DNA of 64,000 nucleotides from positions 62,001-126,000 of the forward strand of contig JAQIBT010000120.1 of assembly GCA_027858915.1 (NCBI GenBank), written 5' to 3'. The stretch comes from Salinisphaera sp. Lineage in GTDB: Bacteria; Pseudomonadota; Gammaproteobacteria; Nevskiales; Salinisphaeraceae. The position numbers and the translations under genes were made by a program. This document shows positions 34,937 through 45,456 of this stretch, piece by piece (the first letter of the stretch is position 1; each line of letters starts with the position of its first letter). A model generated the notes under the pieces. The model was not told where the DNA came from, did not search any database, and saw only the letters and a program-made list of their open reading frames with translations.

Positions 34937-35860
34937 CTATGCCGACAGGTCGGCCAGAATCCGATCGGCTCCGGCGGCCAGCAGGCGATCGGCCAGCTGG
35001 TGACCCAGCGCCGCTGCCTGGTCGGCCGGGCCGGTCACCGCGTCGCGCACCATGATCGAGCCATCCGGCTTGCCGACACAGGCCCGTAGATACAGCTCCT
35101 TGCCATCGTGGGTCGCAAAAGCGGCGATCGGTAGATGACAGCTGCCCTCCAGGCGTGAATTGACTGCGCGTTCGGCGTCGATGCGAATATGCGTGTATTC
35201 GTCGTCGAGGGCCGCAATACGCGCGGCGTTGAGTTCGTCATCGGCGCGCAGTTCGATGCCGAGTACGCCTTGGCCAATAGCCGGCATGCTCTCTTCCGGC
35301 GATAGTTCGTAGCGGATACGACTGGCGAGCTCCAGCCGTTCAAGGCCGGCGCAGGCCAGCAGAATCGCGTCGTATTCACCGGCGTCCAATCGGGACAGGC
35401 GCGTCTGTACGTTGCCGCGCAACGATTCGATACGCAGATCCGGCCGCAGATTTTTCATCATCGCCGCCCGCCGCAGACTCGACGTGCCGATCAGCGCGCC
35501 GTCGGGCAGCTGGTGCGGATCGTCGTAGTGATTGGATACGAAGGCATCCAGCGGACTGCCCGGCGCGAGCACCACGGGCAAGACCATACCCGCAGGCAGC
35601 TCGGCTGGCACGTCTTTCATCGAGTGCACTGCGATGTCTGCCTCGCCGGCCGCCAGCGCGGCCTCCAGCTCCTTGAGAAACAATCCTTTGCCGCCAATCT
35701 GCGACAGCGGCCGATCCACCACCCGATCGCCCTCGGTGCGGATAGGCAACAGCACCACATCCACTTCGGGCAATGCAGTCTGCAGGCGAACCTGGACGTG
35801 ACGAGCCTGCCAGAGCGCGAGCTTGGACTGGCGAGTGGCGATACGCAGCGTGTCGGTCAT
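34937..35860 (-). CDS. hemC: Porphobilinogen deaminase (hydroxymethylbilane synthase)
   Basis: Polymerises four porphobilinogens into hydroxymethylbilane on a dipyrromethane cofactor. ATG 35860 (MTDTLRIATRQSKLALWQA) gives 307 residues, the family length. The catalytic Asp region HSMKDVPAELP, the LRRAAMMKNLRPDL substrate-binding arginines and the cofactor-attachment Cys in SRLEGSCHLPIAAFA are all present. First heme gene after algR, 17 bases downstream of it. Confidence 0.97.
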   Translation of the reverse strand: MTDTLRIATRQSKLALWQARHVQVRLQTALPEVDVVLLPIRTEGDRVVDRPLSQIGGKGLFLKELEAALAAGEADIAVHSMKDVPAELPAGMVLPVVLAPGSPLDAFVSNHYDDPHQLPDGALIGTSSLRRAAMMKNLRPDLRIESLRGNVQTRLSRLDAGEYDAILLACAGLERLELASRIRYELSPEESMPAIGQGVLGIELRADDELNAARIAALDDEYTHIRIDAERAVNSRLEGSCHLPIAAFATHDGKELYLRACVGKPDGSIMVRDAVTGPADQAAALGHQLADRLLAAGADRILADLSA

Positions 35861-35877
35861 ATATTCAATAATCCTTT

Positions 35878-36609
35878 TCAAGCACCCAGCAGTGCCCTTA
35901 CGTCGGGCAGACGACGGCGACTGACCGGCACGCCAACGTCGACGTAGCGTAGCGTCAGATACGCCCCGCCATCGTCGTCGTAGCGCAGGCCGGTCACCTG
36001 GGCACGCGCGACCAGGGCCTTGCGATGGACACGCAGAAAAACCTCGCCCAGCGATTGTTCGAGGGTAGCCAGCGATTGTTCTATCAACAGCTCGCCCTGC
36101 AGGTGAAACGCCGACGTATACTTCTGGTCGGCCCAGAAGTAGAGGATATCGCGGATTGCCACGCGTTCGATGCCGTCGCGTGTCCGCGCACTGACGTAAC
36201 CCATGGCGCTGTCGGCGATCGATTGGCCGGCCAGAGCAGCGTACTGGGCCTGGCTGGGCCGGCGCGCGCGTGCCAGGGCCGCCATGAGATCCTCGCGACG
36301 CACCGGTTTGAGCAGATAACCCGCGGGCTGGCTGCTGTGGGCCGACAAGGCATGCTCGCTGTGCGCGGTGGTAAAGATCACCGCCGGCGGAAGCTCGCTG
36401 TCAGCCAGCTCGCCTGCGACCTGCAAACCGTCCATACCGGGCATGTGCAGGTCCAGCAGCACGGCATCCGGCCGCAGTCGGCCGACGCAATCCAATGCCT
36501 TGTCTCCATCGTCTGCCTCGGCCACGACCTGGTAGCCGGGAAACTCCTCGATCATGCGCCGCAGACGCTCTCGAGCCAAGGGTTCGTCGTCCACGATCAA
36601 TACCTTCAT
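35878..36609 (-). CDS. algR: AlgR-type response regulator (receiver + LytTR)
   Basis: A 243-residue DNA-binding regulator. Residues 1-118 are a receiver with VDDEP, the acceptor Asp in VLLDLHMPGMDG and the Lys in LLKPVRRE; residues about 140-240 are a LytTR DNA-binding domain (FLRVHRKALVARAQVTGL). ATG 36609 matches the family start. Its start overlaps the sensor gene by four bases. In Pseudomonas the same pair, algZ-algR, sits before hemC-hemD and controls alginate and motility; here the targets are unknown. Confidence 0.9.
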   Translation of the reverse strand: MKVLIVDDEPLARERLRRMIEEFPGYQVVAEADDGDKALDCVGRLRPDAVLLDLHMPGMDGLQVAGELADSELPPAVIFTTAHSEHALSAHSSQPAGYLLKPVRREDLMAALARARRPSQAQYAALAGQSIADSAMGYVSARTRDGIERVAIRDILYFWADQKYTSAFHLQGELLIEQSLATLEQSLGEVFLRVHRKALVARAQVTGLRYDDDGGAYLTLRYVDVGVPVSRRRLPDVRALLGA

Positions 36610-37718
36610 GACGAAGCGGAAATCGAGCGCGGCAAGGATTGCGGTAAAATCATGTGCACGGTGAACCACGTGTCGTCTTGAGTGAAACGCAACCGGGCGG
36701 CGTCTTCGTAGCGTAACGCGAGCCGCCGTTCAATGTTCGACAACGCCTGCCGGTTGCCCGGGGCAGCCGGTGTCTGGGTAGCGACCGGATTACGCACCAA
36801 GATATGCAGTTGGCTGGCCTCCATCCAGCCGCGCACGCTCACCGCGCCACCGCCGGGAAGGCGAGCTACGCCGTGGCCGATGGCGTTCTCGACCAACGGC
36901 TGCAGACACAGTACCGGCAGCAATCCACGGGCGGCTGCCGGGCTGATATCCACATCCATGATCAGGCGCTCTCGCAGGCGCAGCGTCTCGATACGCACAT
37001 AGGCATCCACCAGCAACATCTCATCGGTCAGTGTGGTCAGGCTTGGGGCATCGGAGGCCAGCCGCGCCCGCAGCAGTACCGCGAGATCCTCGAGCGCGGT
37101 CTCGGCGTCGCGCGGGCGCGGCTCGATCAGCGCGGCCACGCTGTTGAGCGTATTGAACAGAAAATGCGGTTCGATACGCGCCTGCAGCGCCTCGAGCCGC
37201 GCGCGCATTTCGAGCTCGGCGTGCTGCTGCCAGGCCGCGCGCAGCCAGAAGTAGCGCAGCGACAGCGCCGATACGACCGCGCATATGCCCAGGCTGCGCA
37301 GGACAAATCCGCCGTGGCTGTTATCTTCCAGCAGCAGACCGAAACCAGTATAACGCCCCGCCGCAAACGTGATCTCGGTAATCACCAGGGTGACGGCCAG
37401 CAGCGACAGATAACAAAGCACCGCCAGCCAATGCCTGCGCCAGTCGCCGGCGTGGCGCCGCAGCAGACATAGCGCAGCAGCACTGCAGATACCAATCCAC
37501 TGCAGGTAGACCGATAACAAAAACAACCGTCGCCACAGATCGTCAGTCAGCGACCCGCCGAGCGTCAGCACAACCGCGACGGCTTCGCATACCAGCAGCA
37601 CCCGCAGCACTCGGGCACCGGTACAGAAATCCGGCAGGATGTCAGCAGCTTCGGTGGCAGCGGCCATCCAGCCAGTCTTTGGCGCTCGCCGCCATCGCGT
37701 CAAGCTGGGAGGCCGCAT
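36606..37718 (-). CDS. algZ: AlgZ/LytS-type sensor histidine kinase
   Basis: A 370-residue membrane sensor. An N-terminal block of four to five hydrophobic helices (about 40-150) is followed by the HisKA_7TM-type kinase core: the phospho-acceptor His in [19 protein letters not shown] and an ATP-binding lobe with [13 protein letters not shown] and a late [13 protein letters not shown]. The start is ATG 37718, because AAGGAG lies at the correct distance upstream; ATG 37667 has no such site. It overlaps algR and is divergent from argH, with only 47 bases between the two starts. Confidence 0.88.
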   Translation of the reverse strand: MRPPSLTRWRRAPKTGWMAAATEAADILPDFCTGARVLRVLLVCEAVAVVLTLGGSLTDDLWRRLFLLSVYLQWIGICSAAALCLLRRHAGDWRRHWLAVLCYLSLLAVTLVITEITFAAGRYTGFGLLLEDNSHGGFVLRSLGICAVVSALSLRYFWLRAAWQQHAELEMRARLEALQARIEPHFLFNTLNSVAALIEPRPRDAETALEDLAVLLRARLASDAPSLTTLTDEMLLVDAYVRIETLRLRERLIMDVDISPAAARGLLPVLCLQPLVENAIGHGVARLPGGGAVSVRGWMEASQLHILVRNPVATQTPAAPGNRQALSNIERRLALRYEDAARLRFTQDDTWFTVHMILPQSLPRSISASS

Positions 37719-37765
37719 TGCTATACTCCTTTTCCAATTTCTGCCAACCACGCCCACAGGCCGCC

Positions 37766-39166
37766 ATGAGCACCACCTCCAGCCATCAGACATGGGGCGG
37801 ACGTTTTTCCGAAGGCCCGAATGCCCGCGTTGCTGCGTTTACGGAGTCCATCTCGTTCGAGACACGGCTGGCACCCTACGATATCCGCGGTTCGATCGCC
37901 CATGCCCGTATGCTCTCGACCGTTGGCGTGCTTGACGCCGACGAATTCAAGCAGATAGAGGCCGGTCTGACAGCGATCGAAGGTCGCATCGAGGCCGGCA
38001 ATTTCCCCTGGGACCCGGCGCTTGAAGACGTCCACATGAACATCGAAGCACGGCTTACCGAGGATATCGGCGCGCTGGGCAAGAAACTGCATACTGCCCG
38101 ATCGCGCAACGATCAGGTGGCGACCGACGTACGTCTCTGGTTGCGCGATACGCTGGACTCGCTGGAGGTCGAAGTTGATCGCCTGCGCCACGGCTTGATC
38201 GGACTGGCCGAGCGCGAAGCCGACACCATCATGCCCGGCTTCACCCACATGCAGGTCGCCCAGCCGGTGACATTCGGTCATCACATGCTGGCCTGGCAGG
38301 CCATGCTGGCGCGCGACGCCGAGCGCCTGCGCGAGATCCGCCAACGCGTCAATCGTTTGCCACTGGGCGCGGCCGCGCTGGCCGGCACGACATTCCCGAT
38401 CGACCGCGAGATGGTCGCGCGCGAACTGGACTTCGACAGCGTGATCGACAATTCGCTGGATGCGGTCTCCGACCGCGACTTCGCAATCGAATTCGTGTCG
38501 GCGGCTGCGCTGATCATGACCCATCTGTCCCGCGCTTCCGAAGAACTGATTCTCTGGATGAGCCCGGCGTTTGGATTCATCGATCTGCCGGATCGCTACT
38601 GCACCGGCAGCTCGATCATGCCGCAGAAGAAAAACCCGGACGTCGCCGAGTTGACCCGCGGCAAGACCGCGCGCGTCACCGGCCATCTGGTGGCGCTGTT
38701 TACGCTGATGAAGGGCCAGCCGCTGGCCTACAATCGCGACAACCAAGAAGACAAGATCCCGATGTTCGACGCCGCTGATACGGTCGCTGCCTGCGTCAGC
38801 CTGTTCGCCGACATGGTGCCGCACATCCAGGTGCACGCCGATGCCTGTCGCGAGGCTGCCCGGCGTGGCTTCGCCACCGCCACCGACCTGGCCGATTATC
38901 TGGTCCGCAAAGGGGTCGCTTTCCGCGATGCCCACGAGATCGTTGGCAACTGTGTACAGCATGCGATTGCCCAGACCTGCGATCTGGCCGACTTGCCTCT
39001 CGACGCGCTGCGCCGGTTCTCGGACGCCATTGGCGACGACGTCTATGAAGTGCTCACGCTGGAAGGATCGGTAGCGGCCCGCAATCATATTGGCGGCACC
39101 GCCCCTGATCAGGTACGAGCCGCAGCAGCGCGCGCGCGCCACGCCCTCGGGACACAGGCCGGCTGA
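37766..39166 (+). CDS. argH: Argininosuccinate lyase
   Basis: Splits argininosuccinate into arginine and fumarate, the last step of arginine synthesis. The 466 residues match the family. N-terminal [10 protein letters not shown], the [17 protein letters not shown] stretch, the fumarase-superfamily signature [16 protein letters not shown] and [11 protein letters not shown] are present. ATG 37766 starts at [14 protein letters not shown]. argG is elsewhere in the window (51870-53081). Confidence 0.97.
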   Translation: MSTTSSHQTWGGRFSEGPNARVAAFTESISFETRLAPYDIRGSIAHARMLSTVGVLDADEFKQIEAGLTAIEGRIEAGNFPWDPALEDVHMNIEARLTEDIGALGKKLHTARSRNDQVATDVRLWLRDTLDSLEVEVDRLRHGLIGLAEREADTIMPGFTHMQVAQPVTFGHHMLAWQAMLARDAERLREIRQRVNRLPLGAAALAGTTFPIDREMVARELDFDSVIDNSLDAVSDRDFAIEFVSAAALIMTHLSRASEELILWMSPAFGFIDLPDRYCTGSSIMPQKKNPDVAELTRGKTARVTGHLVALFTLMKGQPLAYNRDNQEDKIPMFDAADTVAACVSLFADMVPHIQVHADACREAARRGFATATDLADYLVRKGVAFRDAHEIVGNCVQHAIAQTCDLADLPLDALRRFSDAIGDDVYEVLTLEGSVAARNHIGGTAPDQVRAAAARARHALGTQAG

Positions 39167-39294
39167 GCGCTGTCGGTCGTATTAAATCAACTGTACGCAC
39201 TGTTGCCAGGTATGCCGATTGCCTCGCCCTCTGGCCCGTAGCTGCAGACTACCGTCATCTTGAAGGTTTCGAGGCCCATCTCGTTCATCGGATC

Positions 39295-39672
39295 CTATGG
39301 ATCGTGGCTCAGATCGTGCTGCTGCGCCGCTTGGCGGATGAGGGTACGGAATGTCCCCAGATTCATGTACTCGCCCGACCCGAGGGGGCCTTGACGGGTA
39401 ATCTCACCGGGCGTGTTCTGGCTGTTCCAGGGTTCGGCATCGTCGAAGTCGGTAACCGAACTTCGATATTTGCCGTCTCGGGTTCTGAGACTGATGAAAA
39501 TACACTGGATATAAACCGGCTCGTGACTCATATTGCTGGCTAGGCATACCGAGTTGACCTGATAACCCCAGCCTTGATTCACGAGGATTCGTGCCTGCCG
39601 CTGACGACGAAATCCTGCCAACAGCAAATGCGCATAAAAGATCCAGACCAGCATCGTTCCGATTGCCGTCAT
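39295..39672 (-). CDS. Hypothetical membrane-anchored protein
   Basis: A 125-residue protein with one N-terminal membrane helix (TAIGTMLVWIFYAHLLLAGF) followed by a basic turn and a soluble domain with SNMSHEPVYIQCIFIS and LGSGEYMNLGTFRTLIRQAA. The composition looks like a real cytoplasm-facing domain. I do not know its function. ATG 39672 is chosen over TTG 39681. Confidence 0.6.
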   Translation of the reverse strand: MTAIGTMLVWIFYAHLLLAGFRRQRQARILVNQGWGYQVNSVCLASNMSHEPVYIQCIFISLRTRDGKYRSSVTDFDDAEPWNSQNTPGEITRQGPLGSGEYMNLGTFRTLIRQAAQQHDLSHDP

Positions 39673-39793
39673 GACATTCAAGGCGCCTGAGTTCTTCCCG
39701 ATCCATTCCCAAATCGTTCATTATCACCAGCTATTGAGCGAATTTAGAATTCCCAACTCAGGCGGGGGCCTCCTTGATGCGCTTACTGGCCTG

Positions 39794-39968
39794 CTAGGGC
39801 TTGTTGCCGTTTCGTCCGAGCGCCGCGTTGGAGTCCTCAAATCGCCTCAGGCAAGGCGCGAGTCGCCGGTCGTGGCGTGCCACGACCCAGACTTGCCACG
39901 CCGCCTGGGGCGATTTGAGGCCCAACCCTTCGGGACAAGGGCTCGTACGAAACGGCAACAGGCGCTAG
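39794..39968. mobile_element. 175-bp CTAG-bounded MITE-like palindromic element
   Basis: Both ends read CTAG followed by matching arms: CTAGGGCTTGTTGCCGTTTC on the left, and the right arm reads CTAGCGCCTGTTGCCGTTTC on the opposite strand. Inner arms also pair (CCTCAAATCGCC with GGCGATTTGAGG), and the centre is GTCGTGGCGTGCCACGAC. The whole element can fold into one long hairpin. It encodes no protein. CTAG at both ends could be a target duplication. It is the only complete copy of this family in the window. Confidence 0.75.
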
Positions 39969-40025
39969 TGGAAAATCTGCGGGCAAATGCCTTCTATCCT
40001 GCCCGCGCGGAACCGCCGACGAGCG

Positions 40026-41117
40026 TCAGTTGCTCTCGACCTTGATATTCGGGAATTTGCTGGCGTAGTCTTTTTTCTGGCGGGCCAGCCGTGCGCTGGT
40101 GTGACGAGCGATATCGAAATACGCCGCTGCAATCAGCGATTCCGGTTCGGCTACGACGGTCGGCGTGCCGGCATCGGCATATTCGCGAATCGAGATATCC
40201 AGCGGCAGTTCGCCGAGCAGGTCGACATCGTATTCGTCGGCCAGCGTCTGGCCGCCGTGGGCACCGAAGATCGCTTCCTGATGGCCGCATTTGGAACAGA
40301 CATGCGTGCTCATGTTCTCAACGATGCCCAGAACCGGCACGTTGACCTTCTTGAACATCTCAATGCCCTTGCGCGCATCGATCAACGACAGATCCTGTGG
40401 GGTGGTAACAACCACCGCGCCCGAGACGGGGATCTTCTGGGCCAGGGTCAGCTGGATATCGCCAGTACCGGGCGGCAGATCGATGACCAGATAATCAAGC
40501 TCGCCCCAGGCGCTCTGGAACAGCATCTGCTGTAGCGCCGAGGTGACCATCGGTCCGCGCAGAATGGCCGGCGATTCCTTGTCGATCAGATAACCGATCG
40601 ACATCGTCTGCAGGCCGTGTGCCTCGACCGGCAACAGCGTGTTCTCACCGGCGGCCTTGGCCTTGACGTCCATGCCCATCAAGCGCGGCTGGCTCGGGCC
40701 GTAGATATCGGCGTCCAACAAACCCACCTTGGCACCATCGGCCTTGAGCGCCAGTGCCAGATTGGCGGCCACGGTGGATTTGCCGACACCGCCCTTGGCC
40801 GAGGCGACGGCAATGATATTAGCCACGCCGTCTACCCGTTTCAGCGATTGCTGCACCGCGCGTGCGGCGACCGAAAAGCCCACGGTCACGTCGGCCTGCT
40901 CGACGCCGTCCAGGGCCTGGAGTTTTTCGCGTACGCGCTCGGCCAGCTCCTGGCCGTAGCGGCCGCAGGGAAAGCCCAGATCCAGTTCGAGCGTGACCCG
41001 GGCCCCGTCGATCGTCAGCGAACGTACCGTGCGCGCGCTTTTCAGATCGTTGCCGAGGTAGGCCTCGTGAAAACGGCCGAGTTCGGCTTCAACAGCCTGC
41101 TTGAGAGAGTCGCTCAT
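40026..41117 (-). CDS. apbC: Mrp/ApbC iron-sulfur cluster carrier ATPase
   Basis: A 363-residue cytoplasmic P-loop ATPase that carries and delivers 4Fe-4S clusters. Residues about 1-85 form the DUF59 (MIP18-like) domain; the deviant Walker A is [20 protein letters not shown], followed by [14 protein letters not shown] and the Walker B region [13 protein letters not shown]. The cluster-bridging CxxC is [11 protein letters not shown] 41117 gives the family N-terminus. It is divergent from metG, a common arrangement in Gammaproteobacteria. Confidence 0.95.
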   Translation of the reverse strand: MSDSLKQAVEAELGRFHEAYLGNDLKSARTVRSLTIDGARVTLELDLGFPCGRYGQELAERVREKLQALDGVEQADVTVGFSVAARAVQQSLKRVDGVANIIAVASAKGGVGKSTVAANLALALKADGAKVGLLDADIYGPSQPRLMGMDVKAKAAGENTLLPVEAHGLQTMSIGYLIDKESPAILRGPMVTSALQQMLFQSAWGELDYLVIDLPPGTGDIQLTLAQKIPVSGAVVVTTPQDLSLIDARKGIEMFKKVNVPVLGIVENMSTHVCSKCGHQEAIFGAHGGQTLADEYDVDLLGELPLDISIREYADAGTPTVVAEPESLIAAAYFDIARHTSARLARQKKDYASKFPNIKVESN

Positions 41118-41242
41118 GCGTGATCCGCGTGGTTGGAAGAATAAATGATCAGGCCCCGGATGATAGCAATTCGAGACCGGGCCACGGAGGCCCTGTGGCA
41201 TACTGGCCGGCTTTCAAACGCGATCAGAAGCCGGGACTATTC

Positions 41243-43321
41243 ATGGCGCGCGATATCCTCGTTACCTCCGCCCTGCCGTATGCCAACGGCTCGATTCATC
41301 TGGGGCATATGCTCGAGCACATCCAGACCGATATCTGGGTACGCTTTCAGAAATTGCGAGGCCACAACTGCATCGCCGTCTGTGCCGACGATGCCCACGG
41401 CACGCCGATCATGCTCAAGGCCCGCGACCAGGGCATCACCCCGGAAGCGCTGATTGCCGGTGTGGCCATCGAGCATCAACGCGACTTTTCCGACTTCCTG
41501 GTCGACTACGACAACTATCACTCGACCCATTCGGACGAGAATCGCGAGTTGTCCGAGCAGATCTATATCAAGCTGCGCGAAGCCGGGCATATCGCCAGCC
41601 GCACTATCTCGCAGGCCTATGATCCGGAAAAACAGATGTTCCTGCCGGATCGCTTCATCCGCGGCGAATGTCCCAACTGTGGATCGGCCGATCAGTACGG
41701 CGATGCCTGCGAGGTCTGCGGCTCGACCTATCAGCCGACCGATCTCAAGAACGCCGTCTCGGTACTATCGGGTGCCACGCCGGTAGAGCGCGAGTCCGAA
41801 CATTATTTCTTCCAGCTCGCCGATTTCGAGGCGTTCCTGCACGACTGGACACGCAGTGATCATCTGCAGGACACCGTTACCCGCAAGCTGGATGAATGGT
41901 TCACGGCCGGCCTGAAGGACTGGGATATCTCGCGCGATGCGCCCTACTTCGGCTTCAAGATTCCGGGCACCGACGACAAATATTTCTATGTCTGGCTGGA
42001 CGCGCCAATTGGCTATATGGCGAGCTTTGCCAATCTGTGTGCGCGCCGCCAGAAAGAAGGCGACAACCTGGATTTCGATGCGTTCTGGGGCGCGGACTCG
42101 AGCGCCGAGCTGTATCACTTCATCGGCAAGGACATCGTCTACTTCCACGCCTTGTTCTGGCCGGCGATGCTCGAGGGCGCGGGCTTTCGCACGCCGACAG
42201 CGATTCATGCCCACGGTTTTGTCACCGTCAACGGCGAGAAGATGAGCAAGTCGCGCGGCACTTTCATCAAGGCGCGTACCTGGCTCAACCACATGCCGGC
42301 CGAGTTCCTGCGCTATTACTTTGCGGCCAAGTTGTCGCATCGTGTTGAGGACCTCGATCTCAACTTCGATGACTTCCTGGCACGGATCAATTCCGATCTG
42401 GTCGGCAAATACGTGAATATCGCCAGCCGCTGTGCCAACTTCATCACCAAGCGTTTCGACGGCCAGCTGGCCGCGCAACTCGACCGGCCCGAGCTGTTCG
42501 ATCGATTTGCCACTGCCGGCGACGAGATCGCCGAGCACTTCGAACAGCGGCGCTTTGGCCAGGCTGTTCGCCAGATCATGAACCTGGCCGATGAAGCCAA
42601 CGCCTACGTCGCCGAGCGCGCACCTTGGCAGATCGCCAAGGAAGACGGCCGCGACGTCGAGCTTCAGGAGGTCTGCAGCACTGCGCTCAATCTATTCCGC
42701 CAGCTCACCATCTATCTCAAGCCGATCCTGCCAGAGACCGCCGGCCGAGCCGAAGCCTTCCTGCAGGTTGATCCGCTCACCTGGGCCGATCTCGGCACAC
42801 CGGTCACCGATCACGCGATCGCGAAGTTCAAGCCGCTGCTGCGACGCGTCGAACAGCCGGCGATCGACAAGATGATCGAGGCCAGCAAGGAAGATCTGGC
42901 CGCGGCCGCTGCGCCGGCGGCTGCTGAACCCAGCACGGAAAACACCAACACAGCCGCTGCGAAGCAGAACACGCCCAAGATGGAGTCGGCCGACGACAAC
43001 GGCACAATCCAGATCGACGACTTCGCCAAGATCGATCTGCGCGTCGCCCGCGTAGTGGCCGCCGAGCACGTCGAAGGCGCCGACAAACTGCTGCGCCTGA
43101 CGCTCGACGTGGGCGAACTCGGCCAGCGTCAGGTGTTCGCCGGTATCAAGTCGGCCTATGACCCAGCCGCGCTGGAAGGCCGGCTGGTGGCGCTGGTCGC
43201 CAATCTGGCACCGCGCAAGATGCGCTTCGGCGTATCCGAAGGCATGGTACTGGCCGCCGGCGAATCACCGCACGTGTTGTCGCCGGACGACGGCACGCAA
43301 CCGGGCGAAAAGATCAAGTAA
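41243..43321 (+). CDS. metG: Methionyl-tRNA synthetase
   Basis: Charges tRNA-Met with methionine. The 692 residues include the class I HIGH-type motif ([20 protein letters not shown]), the zinc-knuckle cysteines ([18 protein letters not shown]), the KMSKS loop ([14 protein letters not shown]), the anticodon-binding helices and, after an Ala/Pro/Asn-rich linker at about 550-590, the C-terminal tRNA-binding domain ([20 protein letters not shown]) that dimerises the enzyme. ATG 41243 starts at the canonical [16 protein letters not shown]. Confidence 0.98.
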   Translation: MARDILVTSALPYANGSIHLGHMLEHIQTDIWVRFQKLRGHNCIAVCADDAHGTPIMLKARDQGITPEALIAGVAIEHQRDFSDFLVDYDNYHSTHSDENRELSEQIYIKLREAGHIASRTISQAYDPEKQMFLPDRFIRGECPNCGSADQYGDACEVCGSTYQPTDLKNAVSVLSGATPVERESEHYFFQLADFEAFLHDWTRSDHLQDTVTRKLDEWFTAGLKDWDISRDAPYFGFKIPGTDDKYFYVWLDAPIGYMASFANLCARRQKEGDNLDFDAFWGADSSAELYHFIGKDIVYFHALFWPAMLEGAGFRTPTAIHAHGFVTVNGEKMSKSRGTFIKARTWLNHMPAEFLRYYFAAKLSHRVEDLDLNFDDFLARINSDLVGKYVNIASRCANFITKRFDGQLAAQLDRPELFDRFATAGDEIAEHFEQRRFGQAVRQIMNLADEANAYVAERAPWQIAKEDGRDVELQEVCSTALNLFRQLTIYLKPILPETAGRAEAFLQVDPLTWADLGTPVTDHAIAKFKPLLRRVEQPAIDKMIEASKEDLAAAAAPAAAEPSTENTNTAAAKQNTPKMESADDNGTIQIDDFAKIDLRVARVVAAEHVEGADKLLRLTLDVGELGQRQVFAGIKSAYDPAALEGRLVALVANLAPRKMRFGVSEGMVLAAGESPHVLSPDDGTQPGEKIK

Positions 43322-43441
43322 TCGACGGTTGGAGAATATACTCAATGCGTATACTATTTGCATTGATAGAAGAAGTGACCGCGCCGTTCGTACCTGATTC
43401 AAGCGCACTTCGGTGCCACGAGCAGTTAGCGGTCCATTTTT

Positions 43442-44170
43442 ATGCCTGATCGTTATGCACTGATTTGATGGACGGCGGCTTCGTCATCAAGAAGCTGCAC
43501 AAAAGCTTGGGCCGCTTCCCAAGCGCGGAAGATATTGAATCCGCTTCCCAGCGCCTTTGCGATCACCCGTTGTTTATCGATCAATCGCTTCTCAGGATCT
43601 ACTTCTATCACGCCCCGCCTGCGCAAGACGTTCTTCTCAATCCAATTAGGGCCTGTTGCCGTTTCGTGCGCGCGCCGCGTTGGAGTCCTCAAATGGTCTC
43701 AGGCAAGGCGCGAGTCGCCGGTCGTGGCTGGCCACGATCAAGACTTGCCACGCCGTCTGAGGCAGACCCAGGTTTTTCGACAGCATCGGAGCCTCCTCGA
43801 TCGTCTGGAGATGTTGCCGAATTTCGCGCTGCGCATGGGAGAGACCATGACGCACGACTGGAAAATAGGTAGCTCAGCTATGCGATCCCTTACGAAAGGC
43901 GAAGCTCGCCCGCTTCGGGCAAGTGACCTGGTGCCCAACACGTCTCAGAAAGGCGTTGATCTTCGTATCGGCCTGGATATCGTTCGACTTTCGTTGCGCC
44001 GTTTTGTAGATACGATTGTAGTCGCGACTGGCGACAGCGATCTTGTACCGGCATTTAGACTTGCTCGGCGCGAGGGTATTCGCATATATCTAGACCACAT
44101 GAATCACAACGTTCGTCGCGAACTAAAAGCTGACACAGATGCCATGCTGGATGTGCCGATCAACTCGTGA
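43442..44170 (+). pseudogene. NYN/DUF88-domain protein, disrupted
   Basis: Two pieces of one protein lie in different frames. The first reads MPDRYALI and then, after a one-base shift near 43465, MDGGFVIKKLHKSLGRFP and on to AQDVLLNPI (43647). The second begins near 43764 with QTQVFRQHRSLLDRLEMLPN and runs to the stop at 44170, with the NYN landmarks DLRIGLDIVRLS, VATGDSDLVPAFRLAR and IRIYLDHMNHNVRREL. NYN domains are PIN-like RNases (LabA type). A truncated copy of the CTAG repeat (43646-43763) separates the halves, so the gene is inactive unless the pieces act alone. Confidence 0.8.
43646..43763. mobile_element. Truncated CTAG-family element inside the NYN gene
   Basis: TTAGGGCCTGTTGCCGTTTC starts the left arm, which then matches the 39794 element through GTTGGAGTCCTCAAAT, GGCAAGGCGCGAGTCGCC and the central GTCGTGGC/GCCACGAT pair to CACGCCGTCTGAGGC. 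The outer part of the right arm, including its CTAG tip, is missing; NYN-gene sequence resumes directly. Confidence 0.75.
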
Positions 44171-44823
44171 TGGCGAGTGACGCAACAGCCATCGACGCCC
44201 TGCTGCCGCAGACCCAGTGCCGGCGCTGCGGCTACGATGGCTGTCGGCCCTACGCCGAGGCGATTGCGGCCGGCGAGACTGATATCAATCGCTGCCCGCC
44301 GGGCGGCCAGGCCACCGTTGCCAGCCTGGCGGTATTGACTGGCCGGGCCGAAAAGCCGCTGGACCCCGAATGCGGCGACGCCAGCGTGTCCCGTGTTGCT
44401 GTCATTCGAGAGGCCGAATGCATCGGCTGTACGCGCTGCATCCAGGTTTGCCCGACCGACGCGATTATCGGCGCGGCCAAGCAGATGCATACGGTTATCG
44501 CCGCCGACTGCACCGGCTGTGAACTCTGCGTACCAGCCTGCCCGGTAGACTGTATCGATATGCCAGTGTCTACACGCGATACCGGCCAGCCGCTATGGCC
44601 GGCACCGCGGCTGGTAGATGAGGCGCGCGCAGCCCGTGCCCGTCGTCTGTTTGAAGCACGCCAGAAACGACTGAACCGCAAGACGACACGCCGCCGGCGC
44701 AAGAGCCGCCATGACGCAACGATCGATGCGCGCGAAGACGCCGCGGCCGGCTCGGCCGCCAAGAAATCGACCATTGTGGATGCAATCGCCCGTGCCAAGG
44801 CCAGGCGTGCGGAACGTGAATAG
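44170..44823 (+). CDS. rnfB: RnfB-like ferredoxin, soluble
   Basis: A 217-residue iron-sulfur protein of the RnfB/RsxB family. Residues about 5-45 hold the 4Fe-4S domain cysteines ([14 protein letters not shown]...NRCPPGG), and residues about 85-135 two ferredoxin-type clusters ([12 protein letters not shown] and [12 protein letters not shown]). The N-terminal membrane helix of full RnfB is absent, and the C-terminal about 60 residues are basic and Ala/Arg-rich. No other rnf genes are near, only nth downstream, as at the end of many rnf operons. ATG 44170 overlaps the NYN stop by one base. Confidence 0.85.
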   Translation: MASDATAIDALLPQTQCRRCGYDGCRPYAEAIAAGETDINRCPPGGQATVASLAVLTGRAEKPLDPECGDASVSRVAVIREAECIGCTRCIQVCPTDAIIGAAKQMHTVIAADCTGCELCVPACPVDCIDMPVSTRDTGQPLWPAPRLVDEARAARARRLFEARQKRLNRKTTRRRRKSRHDATIDAREDAAAGSAAKKSTIVDAIARAKARRAERE

Positions 44824-44838
44824 CATGCAGCAACCGTC

Positions 44839-45456
44839 GTGACGTCGACTCGCCTGACCTCGACACTTGCCTGGTGGCTATCGGCCGCTGCGCTGCCGGT
44901 GGTCGCTGTTCAAGGAAAGAGACTGCGTAAGACCGTGCCCCGGTTGCCAGAGGCCGCTGGTGCCGACCGCGGCGTAGTAGCCGGCTCCAGCCAGCCGCTG
45001 GCGATCACCGTGATTGGCGAATCGACTGTGGCGGGCGTCGGCGTAGCCGATCACAGCCAGGGCATTGCCTGCCGACTGGCAGAACAGCTACGGGAGAACT
45101 CAGGGCGCGAAACAGCCTGGCAGAAAGAGATCGCAAGGCTGATCGAAGCCATCCGGGCACGTGGGGCGCAGCGTATTGAATTTACCGCTGTGCCCCCGCT
45201 GCACATCTTCCCGGCCCTGCCGCAGCCAATGAAGACCGTGCTGGGTACCCGATCGAGATTGCGGGACTGGTTTTTGCGCGATGCAGTGTCGAGTGCGGCC
45301 AACGTGGACTATCTCGCCGTTGCTTTTCCAACACAGCCTGATTAAATGGCGATTGATGGCTTTCATCCTTCTGCGCTGGGCTACGACCAGTGGGCCGCGC
45401 AGATCGCCAGGCATATCAGCGGGCATCTATCGGGCCACCGCACGACCAGCCGATGA
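44839..45456 (+). pseudogene. SGNH/GDSL hydrolase, decayed
   Basis: A reading frame starting at GTG 44839 shows the SGNH block I (ITVIGESTVAGVG) with upstream hydrophobic sequence, then jumps after SGRETAW straight to KEIARLIEAIRARGAQRIEF. The middle part with the Gly and Asn (GxND) blocks is missing, consistent with an internal deletion. A TAA at 45343 interrupts the frame just before the block V remnant MAIDGFHPSALGYDQWA, which continues in the same frame to the TGA at 45454. Loss of catalytic blocks and the internal stop argue for a pseudogene. It overlaps nth by four bases. Confidence 0.75.
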
